Notes under the pieces: generated by a model
What the model saw: only the letters and a program-made list of their open reading frames with translations
Database searches by the model: none
Told to the model about the DNA's origin: nothing
Translations under genes and position numbers: made by a program
DNA from: Odiellus spinosus
Taxonomy: Eukaryota > Arthropoda > Arachnida > Opiliones > Phalangiidae
NCBI GenBank assembly: GCA_963920705.1
Contig: CAWUCO010000268.1
Span: 3,038,001 to 3,102,000 of the forward strand
Length of the DNA stretch: 64,000 nucleotides
Reading direction: 5' to 3'
Shown here: positions 52,008-64,000 of the stretch, in pieces
Layout of the letters: every line of letters starts with the position of its first letter
Position numbering within the stretch: the first letter of the stretch is position 1

Positions 52008-52375
52008 AAAAAATAAAACTATATACTTGTCTTTAAAACCAAATATGAATTTTTCTTGTCATTTTATAATTTGATAATTTTTGTTTGTGAAACTATTTCT
52101 TTATCATAAATATATTCTTTCAAAAATATTATTTTGTAAAATGATAATTGTATCAATTAAATGTAATTATAATGAATATTTTTATAATCTATATATTTTA
52201 TCTATATAACTAGATAATTTATCTTAATTATTATAATCCCTACGTGTATAATTTTAATATTTTGATATTCGAATAAAAAATTTAAAACTGGACGACATTG
52301 AAAATGACATTCTATATTTTTCACGTTATTAATATACATACGTAGATAATTACTTTTTTACATTTAACCTCAAAA
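52008..52375. other. Very AT-rich intergenic stretch
   Basis: No gene seen. It holds the end of accessory gene A and the upstream region of the dUTPase gene. Confidence 0.5.
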
Positions 52376-52384
52376 TATATAAAT
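52376..52384 (+). promoter_or_regulatory. TATA box of the dUTPase gene
   Basis: TATATAAAT lies about 30 bp before the first dUTPase-like codons. A start of transcription near 52405 would leave no room for an upstream coding exon, which bears on the missing ATG. Confidence 0.4.
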
Positions 52385-53037
52385 ACGCAAAAATTAGGTT
52401 CATTTTTTCACTTTTGAATCTTGTTATCAAACCTCCAAGTTTGTCTAGTAAAAATATCGCCGTGGTGCAGCCATTTTACCCTGTTCTAAAATATTTAAAA
52501 TTGAGTCCAGCCGCTTTTGTACCAACTAGAGCTACAAATTGGTCGGCAGGTTTAGATTTTTACTCGCTGTATGATACCGTAATCCCCGTTAATGGGCTTG
52601 TCAAAGTCCATACGGGGATTGCACTTGAACTGCCCCCTTACACCGTGGGGACGCTGCTAGGAAGATCATGTAAGTTTTTTGCGATATAAAACTGAAAACT
52701 ATCTTTTAAAATTATAGCTAAAATTTCTATTTTAGCGAAGCTTTTGGAGGGTATTTTTGTATACCCTGGTATTATTGACTCCGACTTTCGTGGCGAGTTA
52801 CAAATCATGCTGAGAACCAACTTAGAGACGGAATATACTATTAAAGCCGGTGACAAAATTGCCCAATTAGTCATTACCCCAATATTAATCCCAGTTCTCT
52901 AAGAAGCCACGGTATGTTTTTTTTTTCCTTAAAAATATTTAAAAAATTTAATTTCGCTAAAAATCATTTTTTTTTTAAATTGTCAGGAATTAAGTACAAC
53001 CGTGAGGGGTATTGGCGGTTTTGGCTCCAGTAATTAA
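52385..53037 (+). pseudogene. dUTPase, three exons, stop in exon 2 and no ATG
   Basis: Homotrimeric-type dUTPase motifs are spread over three exons: exon 1 to 52669 (motif I, NWSAGLDF; first half of motif II, GRS), exon 2 52736-52911 (motif III, GIIDSDFRGEL; motif IV, GDKIAQL) and exon 3 52987-53037 (motif V, RGIGGFGS). Splice sites are GTAAGT/TTTTAG and GTATGT/TGTCAG with matching phases. A TAA at 52900-52902 stops the frame near the end of exon 2 and would remove motif V. The open frame of exon 1 has no ATG; the first likely codon is TTG at 52414. dUTPase lowers dUTP and keeps uracil out of viral DNA. This copy is probably inactive. Confidence 0.85.
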
Positions 53038-53095
53038 TGTACATTAACCGTAAAAAAATAATTAAATTTGATTTTACCTTGAATTTCTAGTTTCG

Positions 53096-53356
53096 TTATG
53101 AATTGATGACTTTATTTCTTTTTAGCCATTTAAATTCATTATAAACTTCTCCATTTCCATAGTCAAATCTTTTTTCGTATGCCGTGATATATAATAATAA
53201 ATAATAATTGATAATAATTAAATATAAAATAACGAACAAAAATACATTTACATACCTAAAAAATAAAATATAAAATGGCGTCCTACTCCTCGTATCTTTT
53301 TTAAGAAATGTAGTCTTCTTAGACTTTTTTATTCCTTTACTGACGTCAAAGAACAT
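53096..53356 (-). CDS. Possible small membrane protein or two-exon gene
   Basis: 86 codons. The ends look coding (a basic start KSKKTTFLKKDTRSR; charged tail KRFDYGNGEVYNEFKWLKR). The middle is an AT-rich hydrophobic stretch that could be one membrane segment, or an intron read through, since TAG|GTATGT occurs at its start; I found no clean matching acceptor. Function unknown. Confidence 0.4.
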   Translation of the reverse strand: MFFDVSKGIKKSKKTTFLKKDTRSRTPFYILFFRYVNVFLFVILYLIIINYYLLLYITAYEKRFDYGNGEVYNEFKWLKRNKVINS

Positions 53357-53533
53357 GTGAGCCTCTTAAACCTTTTTTCATTGGTGAACTCATATTTCTT
53401 ATTAAAGAGATAAGAACACAAATTTTTTGATTCAAAATGTATTTTTATTTTCAAGATATTTTTTTAAATCAAAATCTATTTTTATTTTTTAAAATCAAAA
53501 TCTATTTTTATTTTTTAAAATCAAAATTTATTT
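53357..53533. other. Gene-free stretch with an imperfect ~30-bp repeat
   Basis: Three tandem copies of a unit like ATCAAAATCTATTTTTATTTTTTAAA lie at about 53438-53538, ending at the stop of gene B. Poly(A) signals (AATAAA on the minus strand) recur within it. Confidence 0.5.
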
Positions 53534-54322
53534 TTAAGATGAATCTTCTTCATCACTATAAAAGTTATCTGAGTCGCATTTTTTATAGTTAAAACTATAA
53601 TCTTTCAGCCATTTTTTTAGTTCTTTGGATTGACAATAATATTTACGGATCTAAAAAAAATATATTAATATTTTTTTTATTAAAACTGTATTTTTAGCTA
53701 CATACCTTTTCTTCTAATCTTAACACTTTTTTGTCATAATCCGCAATTGAATTATATTGGCCGTCAAAGAATTCGCGGTATCTAATATAAGGTATTTTTA
53801 GTTCATTTTTTATTTGTTGAAAAAAAAAACATACTTGAGAGCAAAAATAACGATTTTGTACGAGATGAATTGATGGAACATTTCTTTGGCGTGGAACTCC
53901 CAGCCCATAAAAGTTAATGATTTATACGGACAATGAAGGTTCGTATAATGATAAGGATAAGGACATACTGTTACAGTTTTTTCCCCAAAAGTTTTAACGT
54001 CGCAACCCCATAATACGGCTTGAGGATGAAATAAATAATGGTCAAATTCGCACACATTTAATTTGCAAAATTCGGGTGTTATAAAATGCGAAAAAGAGCG
54101 GGACGATAACAACTGGTGACACTCATTAAAGACTGGTTCTGATAACTTGATTAATAGATTTGTTTTTGCTTCGAATATTTCGGGATGATGATCGTCTGTG
54201 TTGTTACTTGTTTGTAGAATATATTTAGAGTCAACTACCGCGAACGCTAAACATTGGAGAGATAACACTCCTTCTAATCTATGGGCTTGACGTGGAGCGT
54301 GGTATTCAGTTAAACAAGCCAT
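53534..54322 (-). CDS. Accessory gene B: three-exon paralogue of gene A
   Basis: Exons 53835-54322, 53706-53781 and 53534-53650 (donors GTATGT twice, acceptors ATTAG and TTTAG) give 226 residues. It shares with gene A the MACL start, FNECHQLL against FDECYEFL, the hydrophobic block before the first intron and the same intron phases. Exon 2 begins YREFF and is helical and charged; exon 3 ends in an acidic SDEEDSS tail. Exon 1 is rich in His, Cys and aromatic residues and may bind metal. No known family. It is the last gene before the right terminus and points inward. Confidence 0.7.
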
Positions 54323-54591
54323 GGTGACTATAAATTTAATATTGTTGAGAAGCCTTTTTAAAGTAATTTAAATGAGGTTAGTAGGTAAAAGTAATACTTA
54401 TATTCAAATAAGATTATGAGGTAAAAGTAACAATTTTATTCAAATAAAATTGTAACAATTTTGATTTCCCCCTGTGGCACAATAGCTTTAAAAAGTAACC
54501 TAGTTTTTGATTATGACGAGAGTAAAAGTGAAAGAGAAAGAGTTGCTAAGCATACAAGAGAGATGTTTGAGACTCCCGCGTACCAAATAAT
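54323..54591. other. Subterminal region with palindrome and direct repeat
   Basis: AGGTAAAAGTAA plus a following TTATTCAAATAA-type block occurs twice (about 54383 and 54420). A perfect palindrome with 11-bp arms lies at 54430-54440 and 54443-54453 with two bases between. It contains the upstream region of gene B and may hold replication or promoter signals; that is inference. Confidence 0.5.
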
Positions 54592-54746
54592 GCCTCCGGC
54601 GCGAGTGGAAATTTAAAAAAAAAAAATTGTTTTCAACAAGTTGGTGATGTCAAAAACAAGTTCTCCCAAACCTTGGGAGGGGCTCTAGCAGGCTGGGGCT
54701 GGAAAGGGGGTCAAAGTTTTCGTTATTTCCGGGGTACTTTACTACT
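54592..54746 (-). repeat. Right terminal inverted repeat of the Maverick
   Basis: Reverse complement of the left terminus, perfect over the outer 117 bp (54630-54746), with small differences in an A/T tract further in. It ends CTTTACTACT. Confidence 0.95.
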
Positions 54747-54752
54747 CAAATG
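54747..54752. repeat. Target-site duplication, right copy (CAAATG)
   Basis: Exact copy of 34044-34049, after which the satellite monomer continues (GACACAAAAC) where it was cut on the left. Confidence 0.95.
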
Positions 54753-57700
54753 GACACAAAACTTTTGATTTTTAAGCGATTTAGACAAAATTAAGACTAC
54801 TCGAAAGAGCAAATATTGGTCTATCTAAAAAACAAGAGTTTTGGAAAATCCGTTGAAAATCATGGAAAATATGGACAATTCAAAAAGCATCTAATATCAA
54901 AAAGCGAATTTTGAAAATCTGAAATTTGACTATTTTCATATTCTATGATTTCTTGAATTGGCCATATTTTTCTTGTTTTTCAACGGATTTTTGAAAACTC
55001 TTATTATTTAGACTGTCCATTAATTGCTCTTTCGAATGACTTTGGTTTTGTCTAAATTGCAAAATTGTGACAAATATAAAATTGGTTAAAATAAAGCAAA
55101 AACACTTAAAAATCCAAGATTATTGGATTCAAATGGACACAAAACTTTTAATTTTTAAGCGATTTAGACAAAATTAAGACTACTCGAAAGAGCAAATATT
55201 GGTCTACCTAAAAAACAAGAGTTTTGGAAAATCCGTTGAAAAACATGGAAAATATGGACAATTCAAAAAACATCTAATATCAAAAAGCGAATTTTGAAAA
55301 TCTGAAATTTGACTATTTTGATATTCTATGATTTCTTGAATTGGCCATATTTTTCTTGTTTTTCAACGGATTTTTGAAAACTCTTATTATTTAGACTGTC
55401 CATTAATTGCTCTTTCTAATGACTTTGGTTTTGTCTAAATTGCAAAATTGTGACAAATATAAAATTGGTTAAAATAAAGCAAAAACACTTAAAAATCCAA
55501 GATTATTGGATTCAAATGGACACAAAACTTTTGATTTTTAAGCGATTTAGACAAAATTAAGACTACTCGAAAGAGCAAATATTGGTCTATCTAAAAAACA
55601 AGAGTTTTGGAAAATCCGTTGAAAAACATGGAAAATATGGACAATTCAAAAAACATCTAATATCAAAAAGCGAATTTTGAAAATCTGAAATTTGACTATT
55701 TTGATATTCTATGATTTCTTGAATTGGCCATATTTTTCTTGTTTTTCAACGGATTATTGAAAACTCTTATTATTTAGACTGTCCATTAATTGCTCTTTCG
55801 AATGACTTTGGTTTTGTCTAAATTGCAAAATTGTGACAATTATAAAATTGGTTAAAATTAAGCAAAAACACTTAAAAATCCAAGATTATTGGATTCAAAT
55901 GGACACAAAACTTTTGATTTTTAAGCGATTTAGACAAAATTAGACCACTCGAAAGAGCAAATATTGGTCTATCTAAAAAACATGAGTTTTGGAAAATCCC
56001 TTGAAAAACATGGAAAATATGGACAATTCAAAAAACATCTAATATCAAAAAGCGAATTTTGAAAATATGAAATTTGACTATTTTGATATTCTATGATTTC
56101 TTGAATTGGCCATATTTTTCTTGTTTTTCAACGGATTTTTGAAAACTCTTATTATTTAGACTGTCCATTAATTGCTCTTTCGAATGACTTTGGTTTTGTC
56201 TAAATTGCAAAATTGTGACAAATATAAAATTGGTTAAAATAAAGCAAAAACACTTAAAAATCCAAGATTATTGGATTCAAATGGACACAAAACTTTTGAT
56301 TTTTAAGCGATTTAGACAAAATTAAGACTACTCGAAAGAGCAAATATTGGTCTATCTAAAAAACAAGAGTTTTGGAAAATCCGTTGAAAAACATGGAAAA
56401 TATAGCCAATTCAAAAAACATCTAATATCAAAAAGCGAATTTTTAAAATCTGAAATTTGACTATTTTGATATTGTATGGTTTCTTGAATTGGCCATATTT
56501 TTCTTGTTTTTCAACGGATTTTTGAAAACTCTTATTATTTAGACTGTCCATTAATTGCTCTTTCGAATGACTTTGGTTTTGTCTAAATTGCAAAATTGTG
56601 ACCAATATAAAATTGGTTAAAATTAAGCAAAAACGCTTAAAAATCCAAGATTATTGGATTCAAATGGACACAAAACTTTTGATTTTTAAGCGATTTACAC
56701 AAAATTAAGACCACTCGAAAGAGCAAATATTGGTCTATCTAAAAAACAAGAGTTTTGGAAAATCCGTTGATAAACATGGAAAATATGGACAATTCAAAAA
56801 GCATCTAATATCAAAAAGCGAATATTTGAAAATCTGAAATTTGACTATTTTGATATTGTATGATTTCTTGAATTGGCCATATTTTTCTTGTTTTTCAACG
56901 GATTTTTGAAAACTCTTGTTATTTAGACTGTCCATTAATTGCTCTTTCGAATGACTTTGGTTTTGTCTAAATTGCAAAATTGTGACAAATATAAAATTGG
57001 TTAAAATAAAGCAAAAACACTTAAAAATCCAAGATTATTGGATTCAAATGGACACAAAACTTTTGATTTTTAAGCGATTTAGACAAAATTAAGACTACTC
57101 GAAAGAGCAAATATTGGTCTATCTAAAAAACAAGAGTTTTGGAAAATCCGTTGAAAAACATGGAAAATATAGCCAATTCAAAAAACATCTAATATCAAAA
57201 AGCGAATTTTTAAAATCTGAAATTTGACTATTTTGATATTGTATGGTTTCTTGAATTGGCCATATTTTTCTTGTTTTTCAACGGATTTTTGAAAACTCTT
57301 ATTATTTAGACTGTCCATTAATTGCTCTTTCGAATGACTTTCGTTTTGTCTAAATTGCAAAATTGTGACCAATATAAAATTGGTTAAAATTAAGCAAAAA
57401 CGCTTAAAAATCCAAGATTATTGGATTCAAATGGACACAAAACTTTTGATTTTTAAGCGATTTACACAAAATTAAGACCACTCGAAAGAGCAAATATTGG
57501 TCTATCTAAAAAACAAGAGTTTTGGAAAATCCGTTGAAAAACATGGAAAATATGGACAATTCAAAAAGCATCTAATATCAAAAAGCGAATATTTGAAAAT
57601 CTGAAATTTGACTATTTTGATATTGTATGATTTCTTGAATTGGCCATATTTTTCTTGTTTTTCAACGGATTTTTGAAAACTCTTGTTATTTAGACTGTCC

Positions 57701-60700
57701 ATTAATTGCTCTTTCGAATGACTTTGGTTTTGTCTAAATTGCAAAATTGTGACAAATATAAAATTGGTTAAAATAAAGCAAAAACACTTAAAAATCCAAG
57801 ATTATTGGATTCAAATGGACACAAAACTTTTGATTTTTAAGCGATTTAGACAAAATTAAGACTACTCGAAAGAGCAAATATTGGTCTATCTAAAAAACAA
57901 GAGTTTTGGAAAATCCGTTGAAAAACATGGAAAATATAGCCAATTCAAAAAACATCTAATATCAAAAAGCGAATTTTTAAAATCTGAAATTTGACTATTT
58001 TGATATTGTATGGTTTCTTGAATTGGCCATATTTTTCTTGTTTTTCAACGGATTTTTGAAAACTCTTATTATTTAGACTGTCCATTAATTGCTCTTTCGA
58101 ATGACTTTGGTTTTGTCTAAATTGCAAAATTGTGACCAATATAAAATTGGTTAAAATTAAGCAAAAACGCTTAAAAATCCAAGATTATTGGATTCAAATG
58201 GACACAAAACTTTTGATTTTTAAGCGATTTACACAAAATTAAGACCACTCGAAAGAGCAAATATTGGTCTATCTAAAAAACAAGAGTTTTGGAAAATCCG
58301 TTGAAAAACATGGAAAATATGGACAATTCAAAAAGCATCTAATATCAAAAAGCGAATATTTGAAAATCTGAAATTTGACTATTTTGATATTGTATGATTT
58401 CTTGAATTGGCCATATTTTTCTTGTTTTTCAACGGATTTTTGAAAACTCTTGTTATTTAGACTGTCCATTAATTGCTCTTTCGAATGACTTTGGTTTTGT
58501 CTAAATTGCAAAATTGTGACAAATATAAAATTGGTTAAAATAAAGCAAAAACACTTAAAAATCCAAGATTATTGGATTCAAATGGACACAAAACTTTTGA
58601 TTTTTAAGCGATTTAGACAAAATTAAGACTACTCGAAAGAGCAAATATTGGTCTATCTAAAAAACAAGAGTTTTGGAAAATCCGTTGAAAAACATGGAAA
58701 ATATAGCCAATTCAAAAAACATCTAATATCAAAAAGCGAATTTTTAAAATCTGAAATTTGACTATTTTGATATTGTATGGTTTCTTGAATTGGCCATATT
58801 TTTCTTGTTTTTCAACGGATTTTTGAAAACTCTTATTATTTAGACTGTCCATTAATTGCTCTTTCGAATGACTTTGGTTTTGTCTAAATTGCAAAATTGT
58901 GACCAATATAAAATTGGTTAAAATTAAGCAAAAACGCTTAAAAATCCAAGATTATTGGATTCAAATGGACACAAAACTTTTGATTTTTAAGCGATTTACA
59001 CAAAATTAAGACCACTCGAAAGAGCAAATATTGGTCTATCTAAAAAACAAGAGTTTTGGAAAATCCGTTGAAAAACATGGAAAATATGGACAATTCAAAA
59101 AGCATCTAATATCAAAAAGCGAATATTTGAAAATCTGAAATTTGACTATTTTGATATTGTATGATTTCTTGAATTGGCCATATTTTTCTTGTTTTTCAAC
59201 GGATTTTTGAAAACTCTTGTTATTTAGACTGTCCATTAATTTCTCTTTCGAATGACTTTGGTTTTGTCTAAATTGCAAAATTGTGACAAATATAAAATTG
59301 GTTAAAATAAAGCAAAAACACTTAAAAATCCAAGATTATTGGATTCAAATGGACACAAAACTTTTGATTTTTAAGCGATTTAGACAAAATTAAGACTACT
59401 CGAAAGAGCAAATATTGGTCTATCTAAAAAACAAGAGTTTTGGAAAATCCGTTGAAAAACATGGAAAATATAGCCAATTCAAAAAACATCTAATATCAAA
59501 AAGCGAATTTTTAAAATCTGAAATTTGACTATTTTGATATTGTATGGTTTCTTGAATTGGCCATATTTTTCTTGTTTTTCAACGGATTTTTGAAAACTCT
59601 TATTATTTAGACTGTCCATTAATTGCTCTTTCGAATGACTTTGGTTTTGTCTAAATTGCAAAATTGTGACCAATATAAAATTGGTTAAAATTAAGCAAAA
59701 ACGCTTAAAAATCCAAGATTATTGGATTCAAATGGACACAAAACTTTTGATTTTTAAGCGATTTAGACAAAATTAAGACCACTCGAAAGAGCAAATATTG
59801 GTCTATCTAAAAAACAAGAGTTTTGGAAAATCCGTTGAAAAACATGGAAAATATGGACAATTCAAAAAGCATCTAATATCAAAAAGCGAATATTTGAAAA
59901 TCTGAAATTTGACTATTTTGATATTGTATGATTTCTTGAATTGGCCATATTTTTCTTGTTTTTCAACGGATTTTTGAAAACTCTTGTTATTTAGACTGTC
60001 CATTAATTGCTCTTTCGAATGACTTTGGTTTTGTCTAAATTGCAAAATTGTGACAAATATAAAATTGGTTAAAATAAAGCAAAAACACTTAAAAATCCAA
60101 GATTATTGGATTCAAATGGACACAAAACTTTTGATTTTTAAGCGATTTAGACAAAATTAAGACTACTCGAAAGAGCAAATATTGGTCTATCTAAAAAACA
60201 AGAGTTTTGGAAAATCCGTTGAAAAACATGGAAAATATAGCCAATTCAAAAAACATCTAATATCAAAAAGCGAATTTTTAAAATCTGAAATTTGACTATT
60301 TTGATATTCTATGGTTTCTTGAATTGGCAATATTTTTCTTGTTTTTCAAGGGATTTTTGAAAACTCTTATTATTTAGACTGTCCATTAATTGCTCTTTCG
60401 AGTGACTTTGGTTTTGTCTAAATTGCAAAATTGTGACAATTATAAAATTGTTTAAAATTAAGCAAAAACACTTAAAAATCCAAGATTATTGGATTCAAAT
60501 GGACACAAAACTTTTGATTTTTAAGCGATTTAGACAAAATTAAGACCACTCGAAAGAGCAAATATTGGTCTATCTGAAAATCAAGAGTTTTGGAAAATCC
60601 TTTCAAAAACATGGACAATATGGACAATTCAAAAAACATCTAATATCAAAAAGCGAATTTTTAAAATCTGAAATTTGACTATTTTGATATTCTATGATTT

Positions 60701-61494
60701 CTTGAACTAGCCATATTTTTCTGGTTTTTCAACGGATTTTTGAAAACTCTTATTACTTAGACTGTCCATTAATTGCTCTTTCGAATGACTTTGGTTTTGT
60801 CTAAATTGCAAAATTGTGACAAATATAAAATTGGTTAAAATTAAGCAAAAACACTTAAAAATCCAAGATTATTGGATTCAAATGGACACAAGTTTTTGAT
60901 TTTTAAGCGATTTAGACAAAATTAAGACCACTCGAAAGAGCAAATATTGGTCTATCTAAAAAACAAGAGTTTTGGAAAATCCGTTGAAAAACATGGAAAA
61001 TATAGCCAATTCAAAAAACATCTAATATCAAAAAGCGAATTTTTAAAATCTGAAATTTGACTATTTTGATATTGTATGGTTTCTTGAATTGGCCATATTT
61101 TTCTTGTTTTTCAAGGGATTTTTGAAAACTCTTATTATTTAGACTGTCCATTAATTGCTCTTTCGAATGACTTTGGTTTTTGTCTAAATTGCAAAATTGT
61201 GACAATTATAAAATTGGTTAAAATTAAGCAAAAACACTTAAAAATCCAAGATTATTGGATTCAAATGGACACAAAACTTTTGATTTTTAAGCGATTTAGA
61301 CAAAATTAAGACCACTCGAAAGAGCAAATATTGGTCTATCTAAAAAACAAGAGTTTTGGAAAATTCTTTGAAAAACATGGAAAATATAGCCAATTCAAAA
61401 AACATCTAATATCAAAAAGCGAATTTTTAAAATCTGAAATTTGACTATTTTGATATTGTATGGTTTCTTGAATTGGCCATATTTTTCTTGTTTT

Positions 61495-62231
61495 TCAACG
61501 GATTTTCCAAAACTATTGATTTTCAGATAGACCAATATTTGCTCTTTCGAGTGGTCTTAATTTTGTCTAAATCGCTTAAAAATCAAAAGTTTTGTGTCCA
61601 TTTGAATCCAATAATCTTGGATTTTTAAGTGTTTTTGCTTTATTTTAACCAATTTTATATTTGTCACGTCTTGGCAATTTAGACAAAACCAAAGTCATTC
61701 GAAAGAGCAATTAATGGACAGTCTAAATAACAAGAGTTTTCAAAAATCCGTTGAAAAACAAGAAAAATATGGCCAACTCAAGAAACCATACAATATCAAA
61801 ATAGTCAAATTTCAGATTTTAAAAATTCGCTTTTTGATATTAGATGTTTTTTGAATTGGCTATATTTTCCATGTTTTTCAACGGATTTTCCAAAACTCTT
61901 GTTTTTTAGATATACCAATATTTGCTCTTTCGAGTAGTCTTAATTTTGTCTAAATCGCTTAAAAATCAAAAGTTTTGTGTCCTTTTGAATCCAATAATCT
62001 TGGATTTTTAAGTGTTTTTGCTTTATTTTAACCAATTTTATATTTGTCGCGTCTTGGCTATTTAGACAAAACCAAAGTCATTCGAAAGAGCAATTAATGG
62101 ACAGTCTAAATAACAAGAGTTTTCAAAAATCCGTTGAAAAACAAGAAAAATATGGCCAATTCAAGAAATCATACAATATCAAAATAGTCAAATTTCAGAT
62201 TTTAAAAATTCGCTTTTTGATATTAGATGTT
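61495..62231 (+). repeat. Inverted two-monomer segment in the satellite
   Basis: Here the monomers run in the opposite direction. Both switch points fall in sequence shared by the two palindromic arms (TTTTTCAACGGATTTT on the left, GAATTGGC on the right), so inversion by recombination between arms explains it. It is about 1.9 monomers long. Confidence 0.85.
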
Positions 62232-64000
62232 TTTTGAATTGGCCATATTTTTCTTGTTTTTCAACGGATTTTTGAAAACTCTTATTATTTAGACTGTCCA
62301 TTAATTGCTCTTTCGAATGACTTTGGTTTTGTCTAAATTGCAAAATTGTGACAAATATAAAATTGGTTAAAATTAAGCAAAAACGCTTAAAAATCTAAGA
62401 TTATTGGATTCAAATGGACACAAAACTTTTGATTTTTAAGCGATTTAGACAAAATTAGACCACTCGAAAGAATAAATATTGGTCTATCTAAAAAACATGA
62501 GTTTTGGAAAATCCCTTGAAAAACATGGAAAATATGGACAATTCAAAAAACATCTAATATCAAAAAGCGAATTTTGAAAATCTGAAATTTGACTATTTTG
62601 ATATTCTATGATTTCTTGAATTGGCCATATTTTTCTTGTTTTTCAACGGATTTTTGAAAACTCTTATTATTTAGACTGTCCATTAATTGCTCTTTCGAAT
62701 GACTTTGGTTTTGTCTAAATTGCAAAATTGTGACAAATATAAAATTGGTTAAAATAAAGCAAAAACACTTAAAAATTCAAGATTATTGGATTCAAATGGA
62801 CACAAAACTTTTGATTTTTAAGCGATTTAGACAAAATTAAGACTACTCGAAAGAGCAAATATTGGTCTATCTAAAAAACAAGAGTTTTGGAAAATCCGTT
62901 GAAAAACATGGAAAATATGGACAATTCAAAAAACATCTAATATCAAAAAGCGAATTTTGAAAATCTGAAATTTGACTATTTTGATATTCTATGATTTCTT
63001 GAATTGGCCATATTTTTCTTGTTTTTCAACGGATTTTTGAAAACTCTTATTATTTAGACTGTCCATTAATTGCTCTTTCGAATGACTTTGGTTTTGTCTA
63101 AATTGCAAAATTGTGACAAATATAAAATTGGTTAAAATAAAGCAAAAACACTTAAAAATCCAAGATTATTGGATTCAAATGGACACAAAACTTTTGATTT
63201 TTAAGCGATTTAGACAAAATTAAGACTACTCGTAAGAGCAAATATTGGTCTATCTAAAAAACAAGAGTTTTGGAAAATCCGTTGAAAAACATGGAAAATA
63301 TGGACAATTCAAAAAACATCTAATATCAAAAAGCGAATTTTGAAAATCTGAAATTTGACTATTTTGATATTCTATGATTTCTTGAATTGGCCATATTTTT
63401 CTTGTTTTTCAACGGATTTTTGAAAACTCTTATTATTTAGACTGTCCATTAATTGCTCTTTCGAATGACTTTGGTTTTGTCTAAATTGCAAAATTGTGAC
63501 AAATATAAAATTGGTTAAAATTAAGCAAAAACGCTTAAAAATCCAAGATTATTGGATTAAAATGGACACAAAACTTTTGATTTTTAAGCGATTTAGACAA
63601 AATTAAGACCACTCGAAAGAGCAAATATTGGTCTATCTGAAAATCAAGAGTTTTGGAAAATCCGTTGAAAAACATGGAAAATATGGACAATTCAAAAAAC
63701 ATCTAATATCAAAAAGCGAATTTTGAAAATCTGAAATTTGACTATTTTGATATTCTATGATTTCTTGAATTGGCCATATTTTTCTTGTTTTTCAACGGAT
63801 TTTTGAAAACTCTTATTATTTAGACTGTCCATTAATTGCTCTTTCGAATGACTTTGGTTTTGTCTAAATTGCAAAATTGTGACCAATATAAAATTGGTTA
63901 AAATAAAGCAAAAACGCTTAAAAATCCAAGATTATTGGATTCAAATGGACACAAAACTTTTGATTTTTAAGCGATTTAGACAAAATTAAGACCACTCGAA

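Larger units (their letters stand above)
34050..54746. mobile_element. Maverick/Polinton (adintovirus-like) element, 20,697 bp
   Basis: The termini are long inverted repeats starting AGTAG and flanked by a 6-bp duplication. Between them lie the defining genes: rve-type integrase, adenain-like protease, FtsK/HerA packaging ATPase, double-jelly-roll major capsid protein and protein-primed DNA polymerase B. Structural, integrase and protease genes run left to right; ATPase and polymerase run right to left. Accessory genes fill both ends. Integrase, protease, capsid and spliced ATPase are intact, while polymerase, dUTPase and two structural genes are broken. Elements of this group replicate by protein priming and may form virions. 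Confidence 0.97.
54747..64000 (-). repeat. Palindromic ~383-bp satellite array, right block
   Basis: About 24 more monomers of the same satellite, continuing the left array in phase after the Maverick and running off the window. A 767-bp dimer is repeated almost without change at 56411-60045: the same two reading frames recur at 56411, 57178, 57945, 58712, 59479 and at 56735, 57502, 58269, 59036, 59803. Orientation is as in 19241-34049 except for 61495-62231. Confidence 0.95.

Noticed and set aside
17987-61205. Dozens of 60-80-codon reading frames with the same peptide in the satellite
   Set aside because: They recur once per monomer or dimer, follow the satellite's copying history and are broken in many units. 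No start context or domain supports coding.

Overview
The window is nuclear DNA of a eukaryote. It holds spliceosomal introns with GT/AG ends (about 60-190 bp), a Helitron, a Maverick/Polinton (adintovirus-like) element and two long satellite arrays. The AT-rich sequence, short introns and element types fit an animal, plausibly an insect; the species cannot be named from sequence alone.

Layout. 1-335 is the end of a satellite monomer. 336-17731 is a 17.4 kb non-satellite block that interrupts the monomer in phase. It holds an 0.8 kb foldback element, a diverged duplication, a 99-bp minisatellite, a degenerate Helitron gene on the minus strand (4703-13676), a small MITE (14821-15242) and a five-exon gene of unknown function (16360-17272, minus). 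The Helitron reading frames encode, in order, a THAP zinc finger, two in-frame minisatellites, an HUH replication initiator, a Pif1-type helicase and a C-terminal USP-type ubiquitin protease. 17732-34049 and 54747-64000 are arrays of a ~383-bp satellite whose monomer is itself an imperfect palindrome; dimeric 767-bp and larger higher-order repeats are visible.

34050-54746 is a complete 20,697-bp Maverick/Polinton inserted in the satellite, with ~155-bp terminal inverted repeats and a perfect 6-bp target duplication (CAAATG). Plus strand, left to right: two paralogous small membrane proteins, a possible Pol III hairpin RNA, a multi-module structural protein, a pVI-like basic protein, the double-jelly-roll major capsid protein, an unknown protein, the DDE integrase and the adenain-like protease. 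Minus strand: two basic virion-type proteins, a packaging ATPase whose P-loop is split by an intron, a PPP1R15-like PP1-binding ORF, a BIR-domain protein, protein-primed DNA polymerase B and a two-exon protein. The right arm carries two paralogous three-exon genes facing each other across a split dUTPase gene.

Integrase, protease, capsid and (spliced) ATPase genes look intact. Polymerase B has two in-frame stops and a frameshift, dUTPase has a stop and no ATG, and two structural genes have one-base frameshifts. All indels lie in homopolymers, so sequencing or assembly error must be excluded for those; the nonsense changes are harder to explain that way. The element looks like an integrated virus-like transposon early in decay, whose arms carry possible host-interaction genes (BIR, PP1-binding, dUTPase, structured RNA).
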